Positions 1-5,082 of a stretch of 6,134 nt of DNA are shown piece after piece. The stretch covers positions 1-6,134 of the forward strand of contig JAFZOE010000094.1 in assembly GCA_017552845.1 (NCBI GenBank), in the 5' to 3' direction. The notes under the pieces were generated by a model. The model searched no databases, was not told where the DNA came from, and saw nothing but the letters and a program-made list of their open reading frames with translations. A program made the position numbers and the translations under genes. Positions within the stretch are counted from its first letter, which is position 1. Every line of letters begins with the position of its first letter. This stretch comes from Clostridia bacterium (GTDB taxonomy: Bacteria; Bacillota; Clostridia; Oscillospirales; Acutalibacteraceae).

Positions 1-6
1 CGTTTT

Positions 7-24
7 CTCCCCGGAAACGGGGGG
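7..24 (+). other. GC-rich hairpin with GAAA tetraloop
   Basis: CCCCG (9-13) and CGGGG (18-22) pair around a GAAA loop, and the stem extends to 7 bp with U8-G23 and C7-G24. It lies just upstream of the -35 box. It could be the terminator of an upstream gene, but only a short CTTTA follows instead of a real T-tract, so the terminator reading is weak. Confidence 0.4.
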
Positions 25-26
25 GC

Positions 27-55
27 TTTACAAATTGATATATTTATAGTATAAT
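27..55 (+). promoter_or_regulatory. Sigma-A/sigma-70 type promoter of the four-gene unit
   Basis: The -35 box TTTACA (27-32) matches TTGACA at 5 of 6 positions. A 17 bp A/T-rich spacer separates it from a perfect -10 box TATAAT (50-55). The predicted transcription start is near 62, giving a leader of about 64 nt before the first gene. No other convincing promoter is seen before 4545, so this one probably drives all four genes. Confidence 0.85.
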
Positions 56-125
56 ATAAAAGAATATTCTCATTTTCGGGCGGGAAAGTGTAAGAGTTCC
101 GCCGCGGAAATCAAGGGGCGGTTTT

Positions 126-971
126 ATGAAAAACTTAAAGAAAATGTCGGCTCTTCTGCTGGCGTTTGTAATGGCCTTCGGCGTGTTTGCATTATCCGCA
201 AGCGCGGCGGGCAGAAAGACCTATGTTGTGCTCGGCGACTCGATTGCCTACGGCCAGGGCGTAGCGAATTCGCAGGATGCCTGCTACGGAAAAATCGTTG
301 CCGACACCAACGGATACAACTATGCGAACTACGCGATTGACGGCTACACCTCCGCGAATCTTCTCAGGCATCTCGATACCGATTATGTCGCGGCGAGCGT
401 CAAGAAGGCAAATATCATTTCAATCTCAATCGGCGGCAACGACTTCCTCACCTCGAATATGGCCGGCCTGCTTATCAGCGGCAAATTCGGCTCGGGCAGC
501 AGATTCGATTCCATAGGCGCAAAATTCGCAGAGAATTTCGCGGCGATCATCCGGAAAATAAAGATTCTCAATTCCTCGGCGGCGATACTCGTCCAGACCG
601 TCTATAATCCGAGCAGCGGCTTCTTCTCGGATGTGTATCAGAAGGGCGCGGATACGATAAACGGCGCTATCAGAAGCTATCTCGCCTCCCATAAGGGCGC
701 GTTCTCAATCGTCGATGTCGCCTCGGCATTCGCGGGCCACGCGAGGGAATATATCGCGGCCGATACGATTCACCCGAATTCAAAGGGCAATCTCGTCATC
801 GCGAAGCTGATTCTCCAGAAGCTCAAGGCGCTCGGCCTCGGCACTGCGACGGAGCCCGTCATCAACAATCCCGCAATCGACTGGACCGGCTCGGGCAGCG
901 GCTCGAAGGAAGGCATAGTCAGCTACTTCATGAAACTCTTCAGAAAATATATGGCAATTCTTTTCAGCTAA
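126..971 (+). CDS. Secreted SGNH/GDSL-type serine hydrolase
   Basis: The 281-residue protein has a Sec signal peptide: a Lys-rich start (MKNLKK), a hydrophobic core at 8-24, and an ASA-type cleavage site around residue 27. The mature part carries the SGNH hydrolase blocks: GDSI with nucleophile Ser39, a block II glycine near Gly73, GGND at 103-106, and DTIHPN with the Asp213/His216 pair. The family cleaves esters (acyl or acetyl groups on lipids, sugars or peptidoglycan); the substrate cannot be read from the sequence. After the catalytic domain come a Pro/Asn-rich linker, a GSGSGS stretch (255-260), and a short hydrophobic, basic tail (about 263-281) that may touch the membrane. The start is supported by AAGGGG at 113-118, 7 nt upstream. 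It is first in the unit, 15 bp before murD, which suggests an envelope role. The family call is firm; the substrate is unknown. Confidence 0.9.
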   Translation: MKNLKKMSALLLAFVMAFGVFALSASAAGRKTYVVLGDSIAYGQGVANSQDACYGKIVADTNGYNYANYAIDGYTSANLLRHLDTDYVAASVKKANIISISIGGNDFLTSNMAGLLISGKFGSGSRFDSIGAKFAENFAAIIRKIKILNSSAAILVQTVYNPSSGFFSDVYQKGADTINGAIRSYLASHKGAFSIVDVASAFAGHAREYIAADTIHPNSKGNLVIAKLILQKLKALGLGTATEPVINNPAIDWTGSGSGSKEGIVSYFMKLFRKYMAILFS

Positions 972-975
972 GGAG
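970..975 (+). promoter_or_regulatory. murD ribosome binding site overlapping the upstream stop codon
   Basis: AAGGAG begins inside the TAA stop of the SGNH hydrolase gene (969-971) and sits 11 nt before the murD ATG. The overlap suggests translational coupling of the two genes and fixes the murD start at 987. Confidence 0.7.
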
Positions 976-986
976 CAGAATCTCTT

Positions 987-2330
987 ATGGATTTTTCAGG
1001 TAAAAAGGTTCTCGTAATCGGCCTCGCCAGAAGCGGCCTCGGCGCAATCAAGGTGCTTCACCGCCTGGGCGCGGATATCACCCTCTCGGAGACGAAACCG
1101 AAAGAGGAGATAAAGGAAGCGGAGATGCTCGAGGAAATCGGCGTTAAAATCGTTGACCAGAGCATGGGCGTTTTCGAAGAGAAATATGACCTCGCGATAA
1201 AGAATCCGGGCGTCCCCTACAGAGCGCCGATGATTCTGAAATTAGAGGAAAACGGCGTGCCCGTCATCACCGAAATCGAGCTCGCCTATCAGGTCTCGAA
1301 GCCTCAGCATTTCGCGGCGGTTACCGGCTCAAACGGCAAGACCACGACCAGCACCCTGCTCTATGAAATTCTTCATAAGGCATACGGCGAAAAGGCGCAT
1401 CTGTGCGGCAATATCGGCATCGCTCTCTGTGAAATGGTGATGGATTACAACCTCATGGAGGAAGAGGGGCATTATTTCGCCCTCGAGGTCTCGAATTTCC
1501 AGCTTGTCAATATCGATAAATTCCGCCCCGAAGTAGCGACTATCATCAATCTCAGCCCCGACCATGTCGATTTTATGGGCTCGCTCGATAATTATTATAA
1601 ATCAAAAACCGAAGTTTACCGCAATATGCGCGGGGATGACGAATTCATCCTCAATACGGATGACAAAACCCTGCTTGAATATACTGAGCGCTATCCGGTT
1701 GGCTGTAAAGTCAATTCCTTCTCGCTCGACAGGGAGGATACCGATTCCTTCGTAAAAGACGGATTCATTTATATCAGGGGCGAAAAGGTGATGCCAGTAA
1801 ATGTAATCAAGCTCGTCGGCAAGCACAATCTCCAGAATGTGATGGTCGCTGTCTCGGCGGCGAAGGCGCTCGGTGTTTCAAATGAAATCATCACCGAAGC
1901 GGTTTCGGAGTTCAAGGGAGTCGAGCACAGAATCGAATTCGTGCGCGAAATCGGCGGCGTGAGATACTATAACGATTCCAAGGGCACGAATCCCGACGCC
2001 ACAATCACCGCTGTCAAATCATTTGAAAAGGGCGTCATTCTGCTTGTCGGCGGATTCGAAAAAGGGCTCTCAATGGATGAGCTCAAAAAGAATCTCGGCT
2101 CGGTCAAGAAGGTTATCGGCTATGGCGTCTGCGGCCCGCGCCTTGTTAAAGAACTCGTCGGGGATGACGGAATCCTCGTTGAAAATCTGGTTCAGGCGGT
2201 TGACGAGGCATATAAACTCGCTCAGCCCGGCGACACGGTCCTGCTCTCTCCCACGACCAGCTCGTTCGACCAATACAGCGGCTTTGAGGAGAGAGGCGAA
2301 CACTTCAAGCAAATCGTAAACTCACTCTGA
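987..2330 (+). CDS. murD: UDP-N-acetylmuramoyl-L-alanine--D-glutamate ligase (MurD)
   Basis: This cytoplasmic enzyme adds D-glutamate to UDP-MurNAc-L-Ala using ATP, the second amino-acid step of peptidoglycan precursor synthesis. At 447 residues it is close to the usual length of about 440-460. The N-terminal Rossmann-like UDP-binding domain starts with VLVIGLARSGLGA (8-20). The central ATPase domain has the P-loop TGSNGKTTT (113-121), CGNIG (140-144), and NLSPDHVDFM (188-197) followed by K207, the likely counterpart of the carbamylated lysine. The C-terminal domain has HRIE (314-317), NDSKGTNPDA (329-338), LLVGGFEKG (352-360), and a closing SFDQYSGFEERGEHF (426-440) typical of MurD rather than MurC, MurE or MurF. 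All expected motifs are intact. Here murD is not in a division and cell wall (dcw) cluster: its neighbours are a secreted hydrolase and a YhhN-type membrane protein, so it has been relocated relative to the classic arrangement. Confidence 0.97.
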   Translation: MDFSGKKVLVIGLARSGLGAIKVLHRLGADITLSETKPKEEIKEAEMLEEIGVKIVDQSMGVFEEKYDLAIKNPGVPYRAPMILKLEENGVPVITEIELAYQVSKPQHFAAVTGSNGKTTTSTLLYEILHKAYGEKAHLCGNIGIALCEMVMDYNLMEEEGHYFALEVSNFQLVNIDKFRPEVATIINLSPDHVDFMGSLDNYYKSKTEVYRNMRGDDEFILNTDDKTLLEYTERYPVGCKVNSFSLDREDTDSFVKDGFIYIRGEKVMPVNVIKLVGKHNLQNVMVAVSAAKALGVSNEIITEAVSEFKGVEHRIEFVREIGGVRYYNDSKGTNPDATITAVKSFEKGVILLVGGFEKGLSMDELKKNLGSVKKVIGYGVCGPRLVKELVGDDGILVENLVQAVDEAYKLAQPGDTVLLSPTTSSFDQYSGFEERGEHFKQIVNSL

Positions 2331-2355
2331 TAAATATTAAAATGGAGATGATTTT

Positions 2356-3075
2356 ATGGCAGTTCCGGTAGTATTCACCTGCATAGGCGCGGCGCTTCTC
2401 GCCCTTTTCTGCGTCAAGAGAATCAAGGGAAGCTCGCCCACGGTCGCGATGATTAAGGCGCTCGTTTCAATCAGCTTTATCGCCACCGCGCTCTCGGGCA
2501 TAGCGTTCACGGATTTCGATATGACCCATATCAGATTCGGCTTATGGATAGTTATGGGACTTATCTGCGGAATGCTCGGCGACATCGCGCTCGACCTCAA
2601 ATACGCCCACCGCAAATCATCCGACCAGTATACCTACGCAGGATTCACGGCGTTTCTCGCGGGGCATATTCTCTATGACATCGCGCTCATAAGCGAATTC
2701 TATGTCAAAGGCAATATCCTTTATCTCATTGTCCCGGTCGCCATCTGCCTTGTGATTGCGGTATTCATCAGATTTTCCGAAAAGCTTCTCAAGGTCAATT
2801 ACGGCAAATTCAGATGGATAGTCGTGCTCTACAGCCCGTTCCTCTTCTCGCTCATGATGTTCTCGGGCTCGATGGCGTTCCTGCACTCATTCAAAAATAT
2901 CGGCCTTGATATGATATTCGGCGGCTCGGTCCTCTTCGCGCTCTCCGACCTCATTCTCAACGGCACCTACTTCGGCGAGGGCAAAAACAGACCGGTCGAC
3001 ATCGTGACGAACCACGTCACCTACTATATTGCGCAGTTCGCGATTGCGCTCTCACTTTGTTTCATCAGTAAATAA
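2356..3075 (+). CDS. YhhN/TMEM86-family membrane protein, probable lysoplasmalogenase
   Basis: This 239-residue polytopic membrane protein has about eight hydrophobic segments (near 4-21, 31-47, 61-79, 95-112, 120-139, 153-172, 183-200 and 219-237). Family landmarks are LGDIALD (74-80), FLAGHILYD (100-108), LFALSDLIL (193-201) and YYIAQFAIALS (223-233), which match the YhhN/TMEM86 pattern of conserved Asp residues in the GD and SD motifs and a GHxxY motif. Characterised members hydrolyse the vinyl-ether bond of lysoplasmalogens, giving an aldehyde and a glycerophospho-compound. Plasmalogens are common in anaerobic clostridia, so a lipid-turnover role is plausible but inferred. The start has TGGAG at 2343-2347, 8 nt upstream, and the gene begins 25 bp after murD, so the two are probably co-transcribed. 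The family assignment is good; activity is not proven by sequence. Confidence 0.82.
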   Translation: MAVPVVFTCIGAALLALFCVKRIKGSSPTVAMIKALVSISFIATALSGIAFTDFDMTHIRFGLWIVMGLICGMLGDIALDLKYAHRKSSDQYTYAGFTAFLAGHILYDIALISEFYVKGNILYLIVPVAICLVIAVFIRFSEKLLKVNYGKFRWIVVLYSPFLFSLMMFSGSMAFLHSFKNIGLDMIFGGSVLFALSDLILNGTYFGEGKNRPVDIVTNHVTYYIAQFAIALSLCFISK

Positions 3076-3089
3076 CCGCAAGGTTATTT
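3070..3089 (+). other. Hairpin over the stop codon of the YhhN-type gene
   Basis: AAATAACC (3070-3077) and GGTTATTT (3082-3089) form a perfect 8 bp stem around a GCAA tetraloop, and the stop codon TAA (3073-3075) lies inside the stem. No T-tract follows. It may be a weak attenuator or a 3' end stabiliser within the operon rather than a true terminator. Confidence 0.5.
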
Positions 3090-3153
3090 CGGGATTTTCC
3101 CGTAAATGATTCCGTAATTCCGTGCAATCCGGCGCGGTTGAAACGGAATCCCG
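3090..3153 (+). other. Leader segment with competing inverted repeats
   Basis: CGGGA (3090-3094) pairs locally with TCCCG (3098-3102). The 3' segment 3144-3153 (CGGAATCCCG) offers two alternatives: AATCCCG (3147-3153) with CGGGATT (3090-3096), or CGGAATC (3144-3150) with GATTCCG (3108-3114). These pairings exclude each other. The segment ends 4 nt before the ribosome binding site AAAGGA (3158-3163) of the next gene. A regulatory role is a guess; no known riboswitch is recognised. Confidence 0.3.
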
Positions 3154-3168
3154 AACGAAAGGATTTTT

Positions 3169-4545
3169 ATGGAACAGATAATCAAAATTCTCACGGCGCT
3201 GTTCATGGCGTTTATGCAGCTTATTTCAACGCTCATGGGCAGCATCGGAGGGGACAAGAAGCTCGAATGGACCTGGCCTATAGGTTCGGAGAGCAGAATT
3301 GAAGCCGACTGGGAAGACGGCAAGCACTACGGCATCGACATCGTGCTTGCGAGCGGCGATATGACGGGAACCCGGATTCTCGCGGCAGCCGACGGCACAG
3401 TGGGCGGAGTTGTCATGGGCGACAGCGAGCTCGGCAACTTCATCCTCATTGACCACGGCGACGTCCAGTCGATTTACGCAAATTGCGGCGAAATCAACCT
3501 CGCGAAGGGAACCTCGGTCACTAAGGGCCAGGTAATCGGCACCGTCGGCAAATCGGCGGGCACCGAGAAAGCCTATCTGCATTTCGCAATTCAGGAAAAG
3601 AACAGCGAAGGCAAATTTGAGCTTATCAACCCTTCAAAGTATGTCAAATGCCCCTACACTTCCACAACCCCCGTCACGCCGACGAATCCGGTTGATCCCT
3701 CGAATTACAGCCAGACCAGCGGCACCTTCACCTTCAAGATTTACGGCTGGGGCCACGGAGTCGGAATGAGCCAGGAAGGCGCAATCGCCATGGCGAAGCA
3801 GGGCAAGACATATAAGGAAATCATCACTCACTACTATCCCGGCGTTACCGTTGCCGCGGATCCGAACACTCCCGCGACGGTCACCAAGCCCGGTGTCGGC
3901 ACGATTTCCCTGCTCGAATTCCTCTGCAGGACCGTCTGCCAGGAAATAGGCCCGAATTCACCGACCGAGGCGCTCAAGGCGCAGGCAGTCGCCGCCTATT
4001 CATTCTCGCAGGCTTATAACAAATACACCGACCAGTCCTATAATTCGAGCTATAATTACAAGGGCACAAACCTTGAAAAGGCCGTTATGGCGGTGCTCGG
4101 CATGACGAAGGATACCGATAAACCCACCGCGCAGTGCGCATACTATAACGGCAAACCCGCCCAGACCGTCTACGGCGCCTCGTGCGCGGGCAAGACCGCT
4201 TCATCCGAAAACGCCTGGGGCGGCGCTATCGCCTATCTCTGCGGCGGCGTATCAAGCCCCGAGGAGGTTCCGGTCCAGACCAAGACCTATACCTCGGCCG
4301 AGATGAAGACGATTCTCGAAAAATACGCGACAAGCCACGATAAGGAAATCAACCTCGGCTCAAATCCGCTCTACTGGATAAGAATCATATCCCACGACAA
4401 GGCGAGAGGCGACGGCTGCGGCTATGTTGAAAAAATCAGCTTCGGCGGTATCGAAGTCAAAGGCTCAACCTTCTGGAGCGCGGTCATGAAACCCGACTTC
4501 CACTCCTACTGCTTCGAAATCTACTATACCCCCGACCCGGCATAA
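3169..4545 (+). CDS. Membrane-anchored LytM(M23)-like plus circularly permuted SpoIID-domain protein
   Basis: The 458-residue protein has an N-terminal hydrophobic segment (4-24) with no clear cleavage site, so it is probably membrane-anchored facing outward. Residues about 34-159 form a LytM/M23 fold: HYGID (H53, D57), AAADGTV (72-78), NFILIDHG (90-97), VTKGQVIGTVG (117-127) and YLHF (136-139). Zinc-ligand positions H53, D57 and H138 are kept. The two catalytic His positions are not: YAH is YAN (N105) and HLH is YLH (Y136), so endopeptidase activity is unlikely. A Thr/Pro/Asn linker (162-185) follows. Residues about 186-452 are SpoIID/LytB-like, the family of lytic transglycosylases acting in sporulation engulfment, but in shuffled order: GWGHGVGMSQEGA (193-205) and HYYPG (221-225) first, then LLEFLCRTVCQEI with the presumed catalytic Glu259, EALKAQAVAAY (267-277), YGASCAGKT (335-343), and a C-terminal SYCFEIYY strand (446-453). 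AAAGGA at 3158-3163 supports the start; two stops in tandem end the gene. Domains are firm; function is inferred. Confidence 0.88.
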   Translation: MEQIIKILTALFMAFMQLISTLMGSIGGDKKLEWTWPIGSESRIEADWEDGKHYGIDIVLASGDMTGTRILAAADGTVGGVVMGDSELGNFILIDHGDVQSIYANCGEINLAKGTSVTKGQVIGTVGKSAGTEKAYLHFAIQEKNSEGKFELINPSKYVKCPYTSTTPVTPTNPVDPSNYSQTSGTFTFKIYGWGHGVGMSQEGAIAMAKQGKTYKEIITHYYPGVTVAADPNTPATVTKPGVGTISLLEFLCRTVCQEIGPNSPTEALKAQAVAAYSFSQAYNKYTDQSYNSSYNYKGTNLEKAVMAVLGMTKDTDKPTAQCAYYNGKPAQTVYGASCAGKTASSENAWGGAIAYLCGGVSSPEEVPVQTKTYTSAEMKTILEKYATSHDKEINLGSNPLYWIRIISHDKARGDGCGYVEKISFGGIEVKGSTFWSAVMKPDFHSYCFEIYYTPDPA

Positions 4546-4553
4546 TAACTCAC

Positions 4554-4582
4554 CCGGCCCTGCACCGCGCAGGGCCGGTTTT
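4554..4582 (+). terminator. Intrinsic terminator of the four-gene unit
   Basis: CCGGCCCTGC (4554-4563) and GCAGGGCCGG (4569-4578) form a perfect, very GC-rich 10 bp stem with a 5 nt loop, followed at once by TTTT (4579-4582) and AATT. It begins 8 bp after the stop codon of the LytM/SpoIID gene. Confidence 0.92.
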
Positions 4583-4610
4583 AATTCGGAATGCGGAAAG
4601 CGGAATTGGG

Positions 4611-4659
4611 AATTAAGAGTTAAGAGTTAAGAATTAAGAATTAAGACTTAAGAATTAAA
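4611..4659. repeat. Tandem heptamer repeat, seven units of ANTTAAG
   Basis: Seven back-to-back 7 bp units follow ANTTAAG: A, G, G, A, A, C, A at the second position, with the final G of the last unit changed to A. The array is 49 bp long, and copy number is likely to vary by slipped-strand replication. It has no spacers and is not CRISPR. Confidence 0.9.
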
Positions 4660-4664
4660 GCGGC

Positions 4665-4679
4665 TGTCATCCTGAGCGG
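4665..4679 (+). repeat. Partial copy of the GTCATCCTGAG-type repeat
   Basis: TGTCATCCTGAGCGG here is identical to 4714-4728, 49 bp downstream. After CGG the two copies diverge, so this looks like a truncated remnant of the longer element at 4713-4739. Confidence 0.75.
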
Positions 4680-4696
4680 TGTTGTAATACTGAAAT

Positions 4697-4852
4697 TCGC
4701 CCCTACGACAGATTGTCATCCTGAGCGGAGCGAAGGATCTCAATAAACGGCGTATTATAATCGAATAAACAATAATTCTCATAAATTTGCGATTCTTCGG
4801 CCTGCGGCCTCAGAATGACAAGGTTTGGTTTATATGCTTCCGTAGGGGGCGA
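4697..4852. repeat. Nested inverted repeat, MITE-like composite element
   Basis: Two sets of inverted arms are nested. The outer arms are TCGCCCCTACG (4697-4707) and CGTAGGGGGCGA (4841-4852), differing by one extra G. The inner arms are TTGTCATCCTGAG (4713-4725) and CTCAGAATGACAA (4809-4821), matching at 12 of 13 positions. The inner element extends inward: the left copy ends in GCGAAGGATC (4730-4739) and the right copy starts with GATTCTTCGG (4791-4800), near-complements of each other. The core (4740-4790) is A/T-rich and non-coding. GTCATYCTGAGcgnagcgaaGRATC-like repeats are familiar from many bacterial genomes; no transposase is present. Confidence 0.65.
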
Positions 4853-4867
4853 CGACCGCGGCGCCCC
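4846..4867. repeat. Hairpin GGGGCG / CGCCCC
   Basis: GGGGCG (4846-4851) can pair with CGCCCC (4862-4867) around a 10 nt G/C-rich loop. It overlaps the right outer arm of the nested inverted repeat, and the same GTAGGGGCGA-type sequence occurs inverted at 4697-4706, so it is probably its own small repeat family. Confidence 0.5.
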
Positions 4868-4916
4868 GCAAACAGGATATGCGCGAGAATAATCTAATCA
4901 AATATACCACGTGTAG

Positions 4917-4952
4917 CCCTCTCCGAGAACGGAGAGGGTGCCCCGAAGGGGC
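4917..4952. repeat. Double-hairpin repeat CCCTCTCCG...CGGAGAGGG plus GCCCC-GAA-GGGGC
   Basis: CCCTCTCCG (4917-4925) and CGGAGAGGG (4930-4938) form a perfect 9 bp stem with an AGAA loop. One base later GCCCC (4940-4944) and GGGGC (4948-4952) form a 5 bp stem with a GAA loop. The layout, with a trailing GGGTGTGG, resembles a dispersed intergenic palindromic repeat seen in diverse bacteria. No T-tract follows, so it is not a standard terminator. Confidence 0.7.
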
Positions 4953-4974
4953 GGGTGTGGCGATTACGGGGATA

Positions 4975-5000
4975 TGCGGAGCATAAACCCCCGCTCCGCA
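4975..5000. repeat. Inverted repeat TGCGGAGC / GCTCCGCA
   Basis: TGCGGAGC (4975-4982) and GCTCCGCA (4993-5000) give a perfect 8 bp stem with a 10 nt loop ending in five C. The sequence after it is A/T mixed rather than a T-run, so termination is doubtful on either strand. Confidence 0.5.
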
Positions 5001-5036
5001 ATTATTCATTATTATATGGATTTTTAATCAAAAGTG

Positions 5037-5045
5037 TGTTATCAT
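5037..5045 (+). promoter_or_regulatory. Extended -10 promoter of the radical SAM gene
   Basis: TGT followed by TATCAT (5040-5045) fits an extended -10 element (TGnTATAAT, one mismatch). Only a poor -35 (TGGATT at 5017-5022, 17 bp away) is present, as is usual with extended -10 promoters. The predicted start is near 5052, about 30 nt before the gene's ATG. Confidence 0.5.
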
Positions 5046-5082
5046 ATTTTTATTATGACTGCGGACAGAGGTTCTGAAATAT

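Larger units (their letters stand above)
4583..5036. other. Gene-free intergenic region rich in small repeats
   Basis: No open frame with a ribosome binding site or recognisable protein signature is seen on either strand, and no tRNA or known structured RNA is recognised. The stretch consists almost wholly of short tandem and inverted repeats, listed separately, with A/T-rich spacers. It lies between a strong terminator and the promoter of the next gene, a place where such elements can accumulate without harm. Confidence 0.75.

Noticed and set aside
7..29. Terminator of an upstream gene
   Set aside because: The hairpin is good but is followed by CTTTA only, so it is listed as a hairpin rather than called a terminator.
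426..692. Minus-strand open frame opposite the SGNH hydrolase
   Set aside because: It has no recognisable family signature and overlaps a clear coding gene, so it is a shadow frame.
3226..3582. Minus-strand open frame of 118 codons
   Set aside because: It lies wholly antisense to the LytM domain, has no recognisable motifs, and fits a mirror of a codon-biased gene.
3169..4545. Explaining the swapped SpoIID order as an assembly join or frameshift
   Set aside because: The frame is unbroken, base composition and codon use look uniform, the new linker is short and natural-looking, and the C-terminal strand ends cleanly at two stop codons. A chimera would not be expected to keep every block exactly once.
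4611..4728. CRISPR array
   Set aside because: The tandem units are only 7 bp with no spacers, and the 15 bp direct repeat occurs just twice, so neither fits CRISPR repeat and spacer sizes.
4756..4761. TATAAT inside the repeat region as a promoter
   Set aside because: No -35 box lies at a suitable distance (4733-4738 is AAGGAT) and no gene follows for more than 300 bp. It is in the A/T-rich core of the nested repeat.
4583..5036. A hidden RNA gene or riboswitch in the intergenic region
   Set aside because: The stems are explained by separate repeat elements in mixed orientation, and no known riboswitch or tRNA landmark was recognised.
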